Source: Bryopsis sp. KO-2023 (taxonomy: Eukaryota; Chlorophyta; Ulvophyceae; Bryopsidales; Bryopsidaceae). From it: a DNA stretch of 64,000 nt. The stretch is taken from assembly GCA_030272585.1 (NCBI GenBank), contig BSYQ01000004.1, positions 2,790,001 through 2,854,000 of the forward strand, given 5' to 3'. Positions 11,336 through 22,924 of the stretch are shown piece after piece. The position numbers and the translations under genes are program-made. The notes below the pieces were generated by a model. It saw nothing but the letters and a program-made list of their open reading frames with translations, made no database searches and had not been told where the DNA came from. How positions within the stretch are numbered: the stretch's first letter is position 1; each line of letters begins with the position of its first letter.

Positions 11336-14258
11336 TCAGCCAGTGCTGGCCCCTTCGGGAGGACACGTCGCGCGAGACGTGGTAAAAATTTCCCTCCCGG
11401 TTCCTCTGGATGTCGAAGTCGATTCCAACAGTTGAGAATAGCACCACCGACATTCCTGCACCTGGGCCTGGGCAGCCTGCAGCTCAGATTTCAACTCGTG
11501 TATTTGCTGCTGTTGGGATTTCACGGTGTCCTGCAAGCCCTCCACTTCTGAGTCATACTGGGAGCAGATTTCGGCAAGCTGGCCTTCGTACCAGGACCGA
11601 AGCTCCCTGACATCCATCCCCTAACACAAAAAAGCAACCACCAAAAAGAGAAGATCATAACAGCCCAATCTATTTGTTTACAAACAAAAAAACACATAGG
11701 ACATTATCATCCGCCAACAGCTACCTTTCAAACATTTCTCGGAAACGCCCTGATTCACACTCATAACCAAAAAGAGAAAAACAACAATCCAATCTATGTT
11801 TTTCAAATTAAAGAACACACATGTTCCGCCACCGTTATCGGCCAACAGCTTCCTTTTGAACAAAAATTTCTGGGAAATTTCACGCCCTGATTAACGCTCA
11901 AAACTGAAAAGAGGGGAGCTTGGGGTTACCTCGGTGGGCAGCCCGGAAAAATGGATTGCATGTTTACTTCGGTCGCTTTCGGAATCCGACTGAACAACAT
12001 GGTTGAGTCTGGTCTCACTGGGCGGCCTTTCGGCATCCATTCGATCGTCGCAGACATCCACAGGCTCAGCAGAAACCAACCTCATGGGCAAGTGCTGCAC
12101 AACTCCTTCCACAACATCAACCAATCAGCACGGACACATGCATTCGATGAAAACAACTTCTGATTGGGGTCGGATGATTGAGCAAAGATTATCCATGCAA
12201 GTGGAACCAGAAAACTCTGGACGTAGCAAGGGTTGCATCTTTTTTTTTTTTTTTCTGTTCGATGTACACCGACTGACGGAAGAAAACGTAAGGTAAGGTT
12301 TCAAAGGAGGGAGAGGGATTGTGAAGGTGGGGCGTCGGGTGTATGTGTGTGTGAGTGTGTTTTTCCTTTACCAAATCTCAAATCTTGCTCGCAATTTGTG
12401 GCAGCTTGCAACACAGGGATGGGCTGCTCCAAATCCTCCGCAATCACTGAACTCGAAAAGATGGGATGAAGGCTGCAAGCACGAAACACACTTTACCAAT
12501 AAACAACTATTGGGGCCTCACTTTCCACAAGGATGAGCAACACATCTACACAGAATCTTTCGCAGTTCAAACTTTCCGCTCCGACCTTTCGGGGTGACAT
12601 CCCCCTTTTCGTATCGAAAGCAAAAAGAGCTCATAGCGATTCTCGAGGAGGGAGGGGGGGCGCTCAAAACAAGCAAACACATGAACGGAATCCACTGGGT
12701 GCACACCTCCTTGATACAGCCAATTCTTCTGGATGGGCATCTTTGTCGTGGGTCAGTTTTGACGACTCTATGCTCTCGATGACCTGCTGGTGCGTCAATT
12801 TGCGAGGTTCCAAATGGTGCACTTGGGACATGGGGGCCTTGGGAAGATCGCTGGCATGGTAATAAGGCCTCGCGTTTTCATCAGCCATCGCCCTCTCGGG
12901 ATGCACATGCTGACCGCAAGAAAACATGCACCCCAGTAAAACCAACGGTAAAAGAAACATTTTCATTGTTTTGTTTTTTTTTGGAATACCCAAGTCCCTC
13001 ACACAAAAAAGGGTGCATGACTCTTTTCTAGGAATCCTATCCAAGAGAAATAGAACAAAGGAATCAGGGAATCAAGAGGAAAAACACGAAATCCACCATT
13101 CACCCTTGTACACGTGAATGAGTCGAGCAGAGCTTACCACCTCGTAGGGCCACACCCATTTGACATATATTCTCTTTATCAGATAGGAGGCGCTGGATGA
13201 ATTCATGGTCGGGTCGTTGGCAAAAAGACGGCCGATATCTGCCCAATGTCTCGACTTGCAAACCTACAATTCACCACAAAATCCTTTTTTTTTACTTTCT
13301 TTTCGATTTTTATATTCTGTCTGGATCGAGGCCAGTCATTTTTCGCTTCTCACTGTGGCACATCTTGGTTTTCGAGTTTCGAATACATACACCAGGGAAG
13401 CCCCCGATGGATAAATTTCAACTTTTTAAAATTATTTTTTTTTTACAAATATATATCAGTTTGATGGCTCACCTCTTTGGAGCCCCCATACAGTTGCACC
13501 ACATCCCACAAGCTCAGCAAATCCACTTCCAGTCCTTTGATTTTGGGGATCTGTGATTGGCCACCATGCACATCCAAACATCGAAACCCGGTCGTAAGGA
13601 TTTCGACTACAGATTACGGCAGAATTGACATATATATTTTTTCGACCCACGATATCGTTCGGGGCGTGCGAGAAAAAAAAATAACACCACCACCGTTGCA
13701 GCGAACAATGGAGCGTTACTACTTTCCGCTTTTTCCCACACGCACCTCACCGAAACACAACCCAGCCGTAGAAAAACAAGGAAACGCAAAAGAAAACAGC
13801 ATACACAACCGAACAAAACGTTCGGCTCGTTTGGAGAAGGTACTTCTAACGCGTCGCCGTCGATAATCTCCTCTTTGCTTTTTCGACATCTTTTTTTCCA
13901 CCTCTCTATCCGTGCACGAGCTCACCTTCAGCCTGTGGCCCCTTTCCCTCCACCACTCCCCCAGTTCGCCGATGAATCTTCGCGTTCGGTCGGGGTCCTG
14001 GACCGTCCCCCTGTGAACGACTGCCGTCTCCATCGCCGCTGCCCCTCCGGCCTCCTCCACTTTCTTCTTTTCGACCAAAAACCGTCCCGAGCAAAGAAAA
14101 AGTTTTCCCCTCCCTGAGCAGGAAAAAGGGCACGAGTAACGACTGCGATCAACAATATCCACGTGCGAACATTGAGTATGCGTGGGGGTAGGGGTTTGTG
14201 AGTGTGGGCGGACCTCCCAGTCCGCGGGTTCACTGAAATTGGAATGCTGCTCTCCCAT
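11336..14258 (-). CDS. ARID/BRIGHT-domain DNA-binding protein with C-terminal coiled coil, about 473 aa
   Basis: Eight exons with compatible phases: 13926-14258, 13473-13550, 13138-13263, 12707-12909, 12522-12641, 12372-12472, 11930-12105, 11336-11620. The ARID is built from three of them: RRFIGELGEWWRERGHRLK, then IPKIKGLEVDLLSLWDVV and QLYGGSKE, then HWADIGRLF ... SASYLIKRIYVKWVWPYE. These are the family's first helix, the Leu/Trp core with GG, and the Trp ... Lys-x-Tyr ... Pro-Tyr-Glu end. ARIDs bind AT-rich DNA and occur in chromatin remodellers, histone demethylases and transcription factors. Downstream is a Lys/Arg patch (YEKGDVTPKGRSGKFELRK), a linker, and a C-terminal heptad region (WYEGQLAEICSQYDSEVEGL). 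I see no PHD, JmjC or REKLES domain, so the subfamily is open. The start may be the ATG at 14258 or an internal one (METAVVHRG, near 14031). Confidence 0.78.
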
Positions 14259-15267
14259 GAATCAAAATCCCGTGTTTTTTCCCGTCGTTTTCGTCGTTTG
14301 CCTTGGCCCAGCAAACCGGCTTCGCGGGAAAGAGTGTCCACTTGCCAACCGCGATTTACACACCTCACTCAGCTCGGGCCATTGAATCGGAAAGGGGAGA
14401 TTTTTTCCCCACCCTCGGAAGGGACTTGCGTGTTCTTTCGCGGAATGACGCCGATGAGGTGCCCCCTGTCACTTGGAAAATCTGCCTACCACGAATGACA
14501 ACCCCCAAGTACTTCGTCTCACCGTGGGATATGTGTCGTTTTCCTAGAGCGCGCGCGATATGTGAGGGGGGGGGGCCCGAAAACCCAAGCACTACCCGAG
14601 CTGTGCGTTGAGGTCCTGGTGATTCTTCGTGGATATATTTTTGTCACCGATGATTACTGTGACATATTTACCACCACACTGACCAGCGATCCAAGGATGG
14701 CGCGATGTTACGGCATTCAGAATAACGTTGTGCAGCCGCCGCGCTCACGGAGGTTTTGCGCAGAGGGCCTGGGGCAATATGCGTTGCGCGTTCGGCTGGT
14801 GTGCGAGGGTATTTCACGAAAGGCAAAGAAATAAACGGTGGTGTAAGAATGACGGAGCGTGTCGGAGATGGTTTTCGGCCCCGCGATTGATTGGAATAGG
14901 CTTTCGTTTCTCGCGGTCAATCAATTGCCATGCATTCGCAGCAAAGAGTGAGGGTCGGTCCAGGCACTTTTACCCATCACCACAACACGACGCATATTTT
15001 CGGAGGAAAGCAGGTGCAGCTTTTTGTCCCGGACATCGGCTCCTTTTCTGCCGATCTCGCCTCGGCTTTCGGCTGCAAGTTCACGGAACGCGCTCCCAAT
15101 CCAATTCCAGTGAGAAATGTACAGAAACTGACTCAGCTCGTCTGACGCCAAATCCCTCAACCCATACACGTTTTGAATCGCAATCGTTTGGCGAGAAACC
15201 TCCTCAGCCCAAGCAACTCGAGTTAAGCGGAGTTATTGGGAGGAACCCAGGCAAACAAACCGCTGCG
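14259..15267. other. divergent promoter region, ARID gene / PRPF39
   Basis: About 1 kb between two divergently transcribed genes. It is more GC-rich with CpG words than the 3' spacers, as expected of a shared promoter. Open frames crossing it (for example the one beginning near 14728) lack a plausible start context and merge into PRPF39 exon 1, so I treat them as noise. Confidence 0.4.
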
Positions 15268-18200
15268 ATGGCAATGGAGGTGGAGGCAAGCGGCACGAAC
15301 GGGTCTCTGTTACCGCAGGAGGTCGCAGAAGTCGTCGAAGGTGGGATGGCCGAGGGGGACGGGTCCAGGAAAGCGGATGCGATGCAAGGCGCGGAGACAG
15401 CGGCTCCTCCCCAACAAAACGGAGCAGGAATCGACGCGAAAGACGAGAATCAAGCTGAGGCGGGGTACAGCGCGGGGTACGTGGGTGCCGTCTCAGGAGT
15501 TGCGGAAACCCCCGGAGCTGGTAAGCGGGCGTCACTTCAGAATTTGGTTCGAAAAAAAATCGTTTCCGGCTATCTTAGATTTTTCTGCGTTGTCTCGGTT
15601 AGTGTCGTTCTGTTTTTGTGTTTTGTCCTGTTCTGTTTTTGGTTCCTTTTTTTTGGGCACTGTGTTTTTGAATTCGTCGTCTGGTGATTTTGAATTTTCT
15701 TTTTAAAATTGTTTTGTTGTGTCTAGCTGCAAACCCTCTGGTACAAAAATACAACGACTATTGGAAAGCCGTTCGCGAGGATCCCGGCGACTTCCCCACG
15801 TGGACGTACTTGCTATCGACCGTAGAGAAGCTGGTACGTTTCGCGTTCTCGTTCATTTTTCTTCCCACTCGAAATCTTGTACCACAAAGTAATATCCCCC
15901 CCCCTTCCTTTATCAAAACTACCCAAAACAAACCACCTGCATTTTTCCAACACCCACAGTCTATCAAGAAAAGTAAAACCCACCCACCCACCCACACACA
16001 CCCACACACACACAAGAGTGCTCAGGGGAGGACTGTTTTCTTGCTGCAGGAGGATCTGCCGAGAATCAGGGAGGCCTTCGATGCTTTCCTTGGGGAGTAC
16101 CCTCTTTGCTACGGCTATTGGAAAAAGTATGCGGACGCTGAAAACAAATATGCCGGCACAGACACCGCCTACGAAGTCTACAATCGTGGAGTCCAGTCGG
16201 TGCCCTACTCTGTGGACTTATGGTGTCATTGTGTGGCTTTCCACCAAGAGAACGGCAAAGGAGCTTCGGAGGAAATCAGAAGGTGGGGAACAGCCATGGT
16301 GAATTTGAACTGGGGTGGATTTCATATTTGTTTTTTGGTGTTGATGTTCTGGTGCCACACCGACTGACGTGCTTCGATTGCTATTTTTTGGTTTTTTTTT
16401 TGGTTTTTCGTTGTGACATCAGCCGAATGCATCCGCTTGTGGGAAATTTTTGCAGGCAATGTAGATGTGTCCGAATGGTGAGCTTCGAAACAAACAGCAC
16501 TGTGTTTTGCTTTTTTTTTGCGAAATGTGCGGAAATATGATATTCATATTTTTATTTCCCCCATCACTGATGCCCTGCCTGCTGGTCTGACTGACCAAAA
16601 AGAAAAACTCCCTTCTGTTCAGGTTGTTCGAGCAAGGTCTTGCTTATGTGGGCACGGACTATCTTTCGCATGCGTTGTGGGACAAGTACCTGAACTTCGA
16701 AGCTTCACAGGAAAACGTTTTGAACCAATCTCAGCTCTACACCCGAATACTTGGATACCCCATCAAGGAGCTCAACCGCTACTACCAGAGGTAAACAGCA
16801 AAAAAAAATACCCTCACTGAAAAAAAAAAAAGACACAAGAAGAAACAGACAGAATAATGGGGGACAATCATGAATCCTTTCCCCAAACAAAACGTTCATT
16901 TTGTCCGACAAAAAAACTCAAGAATATGGTCCTTACTCTGACACGTCGTGAAAAGTTCTTTGGTCCCAATTCCATTGCAACAAGAGTTTCTCAAGAGAAA
17001 CTGTGTACCAGCTAGTGTGGCTCATATAATTACCAGAAAGATAGATTCCCAAGGTCAAGAAGTGCCTCTGAGGTTCAATGAAGATAATTCGATGGGTTGT
17101 TCATTGTTTTTTAACCTGGGGTCTCTCCTGTCCGTTTATGCACAGTTTCAAGGACTTTGCAGCCCAGCATTCCGCAACTGACCTGATGTCAGACGAAGAG
17201 CTCAAACAGCTTAAAACGCAAGTCGAACAAAAAAAGCAAGAGTCCAAAATGGCTGGAACGAGTGCATCCACCGCGGCCACCCCTGCCCAACCCCCACCAC
17301 CCCAACAAGAAGAACCCACCGGGACGGAAATGGAGGAAGACACCACCCCTCCCGAGCAAGATGCCACCGCAGAAATTTCCGGTGGTGAGGTCGTTGAGGG
17401 GAATGGCATGGTTGAGGGGGGCACAACCAAGGAGGGAGGCGAGGAAGCCATCAAAACTGACGAAACTGCTCAACAAGAAAGCATGGAGGTGGAGCCTTGT
17501 CCTCCTGGGGCAGAAACGGAAGAGATCGAAGTTTCGTTGGATGAAATCAAAGAAGCTTGGATTCAATTGAGGAACAGTTTGTTTGAGACTGCGAGCGAGG
17601 AGCTGGGGAAGCGGAGGCCGTTCGAAGAATGTATCAAACGACCTTACTTCCACACCAAACCGCTGGATTCTGTTCAGCTCCAAGCCTGGGCGAAGTACCT
17701 GGACTACATGGAAGCTTTGCCCGATGCATCCCCAGAAACCGTGACAGTCTACGAGCGATGCTTGGTGGCCTGCGCGTGTTACCCAGGTGGGAGGGAATGT
17801 TTGATCGTTATTATTAAGAAAGGAAAAAAAAACCCGAATCCGGTCTAGCTCTCGTCTCTTATTTTAATAATCCATTTTCCATGTGTCAAACCAAAGCTTA
17901 TTGCGCAGACGTTTTAACCCGGCTCCACTTCTCGCATTGTGTTCTTGGATGAACAAACACGAACACAAGGATGGAGAGATCGCGTGGTGGTGGTGGTGGT
18001 GGTAGTCGTATTATGGTGATTTGGAGGGGGGGGCTTTTGGAAGAAGGGGGGGGGGGTGGGAAGAAGAAAGAATTCTGACACACTGCCCCAACCACCCTTC
18101 CATCCTCACTCACAGAAGTCACACATTTGCCACCTCCCCCCTTCCCCCCTGAATGGAAAATTGTGGATGTCTGGATCTCGAGGGTGGTAAGAGTGGGAGG

Positions 18201-19572
18201 TTAGGTTTTTTTATTAGCTCTATGTTTCCGGGGGTTTTCTCTCTCTCTCTTTCTATTTTTTTTTTCTTCTTTTTTTCCTTGCTTCCCCGCTCGCTGTCTG
18301 GTTTCAATGTTTTCTTGACACATACACACACACACGCTGGTTGCACCAAGAGCCCCATCGGTTGGAGGCGTTCTGGAACCAGATGCCCCTTGTTGGTGGC
18401 CCCATTGGGGGCAAAAAAAGAGCAGTCCTGAAAATTGACGGACTGGGGGTGAGTACTATTAGAACGAGAGGCAAGCAAAAAGGTTGGCTGCGAGCTCTTG
18501 TCGCATTTGATCGCTTCCGAGAGGCTTTCTGGGTTTTTTCCTCCGGAACGTGGCCGGGGGGTTCATCACCGGACTCTATGGGCTGACTGTTGGTGTGTTA
18601 TTGTGGGATGCAGAATTCTGGAAGAGGTATGTTCGCTACATGGAAAAGTCTGACGTGGAGAGAGCTCGGGGGATCTTGGAAAGGACCACGTTGGTGCACT
18701 GCAAGTCGAAGGCGGACCTCCACCTGTTTGCAGCACACTTCGATGAACGGCATGGGAATGCAGAGAGTGCCAGGAAGAGATTCAAGCACGTGCAGACGAC
18801 TCTGGCACCCAGGATGGTATCCATGATTGTTCAGTTTGTGAACTTCGAGCGGAGGCAAGGCAACCTGGAGGCCGCCTGTTCAATCTACAGCGAGTGCATC
18901 GAGGAGGAACTGGCTAAAGAGTCGTCCGAAACCTGTGCGTTTCTCTGCATTCAATATGCCCATTTCCTGAGTCAGGTGGTTGCGGATCACCGCCGTGGGA
19001 GGGAGGTGCTGGATAAGGCTCTAGCAGCCAAGCCCGCTTCAAAAGCTCTCTGGGAAGGTGCGATACATTTCGAGGAATGCGTTTGGAAAGAGGATTCGGT
19101 GGCACGGATCGTGGAGCTGTACGAAAAGTGCATTTCCAAGCCGAAGCTCCCAGAGGAAGGCATGAGCCAAGAAGATAGGGAAGAAATGAGTCTGCGATTC
19201 ATTGATTTCGTGGACATGCACTGCGATGCTGCAAAACATGCCGAAGCAGAAGGGAAACATGCAACAGCCTTCCCATCCACCATGGGTTGCTCCGAGTCAC
19301 GGAAAAGGCCGGCAGCTTCTGAGCTGGAGACCGCTCCAGCGAAGTCTGGGAGGACTGGGATGGAGGCTTATGCAGGAATGCAGACAGCCATGCAGGCAGG
19401 ACAGCCTGGCGGTACGGCGGTACAAGCTGCTGCAGCTCCCCCCAACACTATGCAAGCACAGAGCTACTATCAAGCACAGCCTCAGCAAACTGCAGCTGCT
19501 GCTCAGCAGTATGCGCAGTATGCACAGTACTATGGTTATTCGGGTTATGGCTACACTGGGTATGGATACTAG
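15268..19572 (+). CDS. PRPF39: pre-mRNA-processing factor 39 (U1 snRNP-associated HAT-repeat protein), 786 aa
   Basis: PRPF39/Prp39 is a HAT-repeat scaffold that joins the U1 snRNP and helps 5' splice-site commitment in the nucleus. Exons 15268-15520, 15727-15833, 16050-16282, 16623-16790, 17146-17786 and 18614-19572 sum to exactly 787 codons. HAT motifs are clear: NDYWKAVREDPGDFPTWTYL, YGYWKKYADAENKYAG, SVDLWCHCVAF, LSHALWDKYLNFE, EFWKRYVRYMEKSDVERAR and LWEGAIHFEE. The acidic, Pro-rich insert in exon 5 (about residues 270-370) interrupts the repeats, a usual place for low-complexity loops in this family. The C-terminus ends in a Gln/Tyr/Gly-rich tail (QYAQYAQYYGYSGYGYTGYG) with prion-like composition. 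Start at the first ATG of exon 1 (MAMEVEASG). Intron 5 contains G/T-rich and pyrimidine tracts. Confidence 0.93.
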
Positions 19573-20250
19573 AGTGGGTGGTTTGTCGAGGGAATGGGGA
19601 AAGGGGAGGGTTCTGTTGGTCCGAAAAAGAAAAGAGGGAATTCAAAAAGGGGTAATTCAAGGGGAAAATCTTGGAAGTTTATGAGAGAGAGGATTTTGTG
19701 TCTTGTTTTTGGCTGTGTGATTTTCTTTGGGGGGGGGGGGGGGGTTGGTGTGGGGAGTGCTGTAAATGAGCCCGTTGGAAACAAACAACAAATTCTGATG
19801 GCATATTGAATTCATCTGGAGATGTAAAAAGGAAAAAAAAAAGAGAGAGAGAGAGAGAGCCAAAAATCGAACGGGGATTACTCTATGGCCTGAATCATCA
19901 TCTGCATCCTAATGCACTAGCGTCCCCCTAGTTTCATTCGAAAAGAACTTACAAATTGTCAGGAAAACCAACCAGGTGCCCACTCAATGCCTTTCTTTTC
20001 TGAAAATGAAAAATGGTGTGGAAGCAGGACAAAACAGGAAAAATGTGAATAACAAAGAAGTGGGAAAAAAATGAAAGCGAAATCTGACCCATTCAGAGAA
20101 TTTTAAAAATGGTGGTTTCAGGATTTGAGTGACCATCAAAGTGCAACACAAGATCTGCAGGGATACAAAGTAAGACGGGAAAAAAACAAGGCTGTGCATG
20201 CAAAACACATGCAAGAGGGCATGCAAGAAATGAGATTCCGCCTGAGATGC
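19573..20250. other. 3' spacer of PRPF39 with poly-G and GA microsatellite
   Basis: Holds the PRPF39 3' end, a run of about 13 G at 19730 and a (GA)n tract at 19844-19858. No gene seen. The LTR element begins just to the right. Confidence 0.4.
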
Positions 20251-20255
20251 CAAAC

Positions 20256-20680
20256 TGTTGTGTTGCTCTCATAACTTCGCCCATCTTTCGCTGACGTCTC
20301 TCGTCAGTCGACACCCTGTGTGATTGTTTTCCGTTACGAACGTCCTCTCGACGCCGTTTCACTCTTAACGGTTGGAACACCTCTCGAGTACAAGCTTTTG
20401 TTCTAGCGACTCGCTGTAAATGTGTTCGTTTACATGGGTTGTGTTCTGCCTTTTTAAACACCAGGAGTTTCTGGCGCGCGACCTTTCGTCGTCCCCGCCA
20501 AAAACGCCAACTGAAACTGCAGCTGAAACGGCACGGCTTACAGTCATAACCGCCGTGCCGTTTCGAGCTCACTGTCACGTGATATGTCCCATGTCCCAAT
20601 TTGTTTGTACTATTCCCCACTGCCCCTTAATAGTGTTCACTTTCCCCATCCATCTCAGTTCATTCATCCTTTTCACAACA
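20256..20680 (-). repeat. 3' LTR of the retroelement
   Basis: 425 bp, same ends as its partner. It lies next to the CAAAC target duplication at 20251-20255. The sequence just inside it is only weakly purine-rich on the minus strand, so the polypurine tract is not obvious. Confidence 0.93.
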
Positions 20681-20921
20681 TGTGCCCAACCACGCCTCTA
20701 ATTCTACTGCGTATCACACTCCGAAAAACGAAAAGGCGGATGCACTGAATATAAGAACAAAAACCTCTCCTACCAATACTTTTTCATGAAATCGGAGTGT
20801 ATCACTATCCTCGTACCATTTGGCATATTGACTCCCCACAGACTCTGTGAAATCTCCTCAGCGATTACTCCAGGCCCTTCCCAGAGCGGTTGAAACTTCC
20901 CGCGCAGACAGGGGTTCGTCA

Positions 20922-21899
20922 CTATATCGAACACCCATACTCTCCCTTCTTCCACAGACTCAGCTGCCCCTTCATTTTCTTATTCGCTTGCTCACGGCGG
21001 CTGGCCATTTCACCTCGGGCTGCCTCCCACTCACGACGAGTTTTGAACCATATCTCGTGAGGTGTGAAGCCAGTGACTGAGCATATCATCGAATTGCATG
21101 CTGACTGAGCCCGCTTCACCACCGTAGGCCACCTCCAGTGTCCTTCTTCTATTAATAGGCGCCTCATCCTCTCAATCAGTTTTCTGTTTGCTCTTTCCAC
21201 CGCACCATTGCACCAGTGATGGTACGCAGGTGCGTACACCAGCTTGACATTGAGGGAGCGAGTCCATTCACGGAAAGTGCGACTAGTAAATGCTGTTGCA
21301 TTGTCACACATAATACCTTGGAAACTCCCATGTTGGTCAATCCACAGATTCAGCTCCCTGATAGCATGGGCAGAGGTAGCAGCAGTCACTGCTGTAGCTT
21401 GTATCAGCCTGCTCAGACTGTCACTAATAACAAAAACAAATTGGAAGCTCCCTGACTTTGGTAGAGCCCCAATAAAATCAACCGATACGAACTCGCCAGG
21501 AAATGCTGCATCCAACACAGACCTCAGTGGTGACCTTGAGTGCATGGGGGCGAAAGCTTGGCAGGACCTGCACTTGGCCACTCGACTTTCAACCTCACTC
21601 TTTCTTACGTTCAATCCATAAGCATTCGCCCGCATCATCGTACCCCTCACTGAGGGATGCCCTTCATGAATTAATTTCCACTCTGCTTCCGACAGAGAGT
21701 TCGCCTTACGCAGCGCATTCGCACGCACTGGTCGCGATAAAAGGTCTGCTCCGACGTTCTCCGATCCTGGCACAAATTCTGTTGCGAAGCTGCTTTCGTT
21801 CGCCATCATCCATCCCCATAATCGCATCTCCCTGACGTCCGTCGCACCCAGCCCGCCGACCTTCAGCTTTTCACACAGGGCCAAGTTATCTGTGCGAAT
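20922..21899 (-). CDS. integrase region (retroelement part)
   Basis: Carries an HHCC-type zinc-binding segment (IHEGHPSVRG ... KCRSCQ) and an RNase H-fold DDE core with FVSVDFIGALPKSG, IMCDNATAF and NGAVERANRKLIERM. Integrase inserts the DNA copy into the host genome. It is separated from the RT part by the nested element. Confidence 0.88.
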   Translation of the reverse strand: MRTDNLALCEKLKVGGLGATDVREMRLWGWMMANESSFATEFVPGSENVGADLLSRPVRANALRKANSLSEAEWKLIHEGHPSVRGTMMRANAYGLNVRKSEVESRVAKCRSCQAFAPMHSRSPLRSVLDAAFPGEFVSVDFIGALPKSGSFQFVFVISDSLSRLIQATAVTAATSAHAIRELNLWIDQHGSFQGIMCDNATAFTSRTFREWTRSLNVKLVYAPAYHHWCNGAVERANRKLIERMRRLLIEEGHWRWPTVVKRAQSACNSMICSVTGFTPHEIWFKTRREWEAARGEMASRREQANKKMKGQLSLWKKGEYGCSI

Positions 21900-22339
21900 C
21901 ATACTATGGATCTGATCGATCTTCCAAAACTAAGGTAATATTAGGTCACAGCAATAATCCGACATCATAACTGCGTCCTAGAACCGATTTTAGCAATGAT
22001 CGGTTTTTTTTTTTTTTTTTTTCATTTTTGGCTGATCGGTGATCGTGATCGTGATCGGCCGATCAAATGTTGATCGTGCTCTTGATCGTCCGATCACATG
22101 TTGATCGTGATCGTGATCGGTTCGCCGATCACCGATCTGATCGGTTGTTCCGATCACGATCCCGATCACGATCAAGCGCCGCGACCTGTCGGCACTTCAT
22201 CGGCTGACCTTGATCGGTGTGATCGTGATCGGCCGATCGTGATCGGACCTGCATCCGATCATGATCGGTATTGATCATTTGATCGATGAATTGATCGGTC
22301 TCGCGAAAATGCCGAGAAGTCACCACCCGCAGGTGTTTC

Positions 22340-22415
22340 TGAGGTGGAAGGATTCGAACCGGGTACCTAACGGATTAGAAGCATACTCACTAACGCTTGG
22401 ACCACTCGGAGCCAC
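22340..22415 (-). other. tRNA-like segment, left arm of element 1
   Basis: Reverse-strand counterpart of the right-arm segment with the same box A word GTGGCTCCGAGTGGTCCAAG and box B (22350-22360). Its middle differs (GCTTCTAATCC, resembling an Arg-type anticodon loop), so the two arms carry non-identical tRNA-like bodies. Confidence 0.58.
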
Positions 22416-22499
22416 AGTTTGTAGGTCATCCGTGTCATTATATACGTGATCTGTCAGTCCGACAAACTGAGGTATATAATGACACGGATGACCTAGTGA

Positions 22500-22577
22500 C
22501 CGTGGCTCCGAGTGGTCCAAGCGTTAATGCGTCTGTCTCTAGTCTGTTAGGTCCCAGGTTCGAATCCCTGCACCCCA
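22500..22577 (+). other. tRNA-like segment, right arm of element 1
   Basis: Shows a box A-like GTGGCTCCGAGTGGTCCAAG and a canonical box B GGTTCGAATCC at 22557-22567, spaced as in a tRNA. The acceptor and T stems pair poorly by eye, so I call it tRNA-derived, not a functional tRNA. It may serve as an internal RNA polymerase III promoter. Confidence 0.6.
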
Positions 22578-22924
22578 GAAACACCTGCGGGTGGTGATTT
22601 CTCGGCATTTGTGATGGACCGATCAATTGACCGATCATGATCCGATCTAATCGGCATCTCCGATCACGATCACGATCACGATCAAGCGCCTCGCCCTGTC
22701 GGCGCTTGATCGGCCGATGTTGGACGGTGTGATCGTGATCGGCCGATCAAAGTTGGCCGATTAAATCGGTCAGCCGATCAGATTGGTGATCGGCCGATCT
22801 CCATCGATGATCGGCCAAACCGATTTGATCGGCGATCGATCTGATCGGAAAAACCCGATCACGATTTAATCGGTCGGACCGATCAATCCACGACCGATTA
22901 GATCGTGATCGGATCCATAGTATG

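Larger units (their letters stand above)
22308..22609. repeat. imperfect palindrome in hAT-like element 1
   Basis: Arms of about 130 bp. The left arm starts AATGCCGAGAAGTCACCACC and the right arm ends GGTGGTGATTTCTCGGCATT. A short unpaired centre holds TATACGTGATCTGTCAG. The arms have diverged at several places inside the tRNA-like part, so they are not a recent perfect copy. Confidence 0.85.
21900..22924. mobile_element. non-autonomous hAT-like element 1 with palindromic tRNA-like core (1,025 bp)
   Basis: Perfect terminal inverted repeats CATACTATGGATC ... GATCCATAGTATG are flanked by the 8-bp duplication GTGCGAAT (21892-21899 and 22925-22932). An 8-bp duplication is the hAT hallmark. Inside each end is a dense field of the word GATCG/CGATC (for example GTGATCGGCCGATC), some 300 bp on each side. 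The centre, about 22308-22609, is an imperfect palindrome whose two arms each hold a tRNA-like segment in opposite orientation. I find no transposase frame. The host is a young LTR element, so this insertion is younger still. Confidence 0.88.

Noticed and set aside
14728-15687. 319-codon plus frame as one protein
   Set aside because: Only the part from MAMEVEASG (15268) to the donor at 15520 is PRPF39 exon 1; the rest is promoter and intron.
20093-20620. Arg-rich 175-codon frame over the left LTR
   Set aside because: It lies in the LTR, has a twin in the other LTR, and has no family match; a chance frame.
22340-22577. Functional tRNA genes in the hAT-like elements
   Set aside because: Box B is canonical, but the acceptor and T stems do not pair well by eye, and the copies sit in mobile-element palindromes.
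21990-22920. CRISPR-like or iteron replication origin reading of the GATC word arrays
   Set aside because: Words are overlapping and in both orientations without regular spacers, and they lie exactly between hAT-type inverted ends in a nuclear genome.
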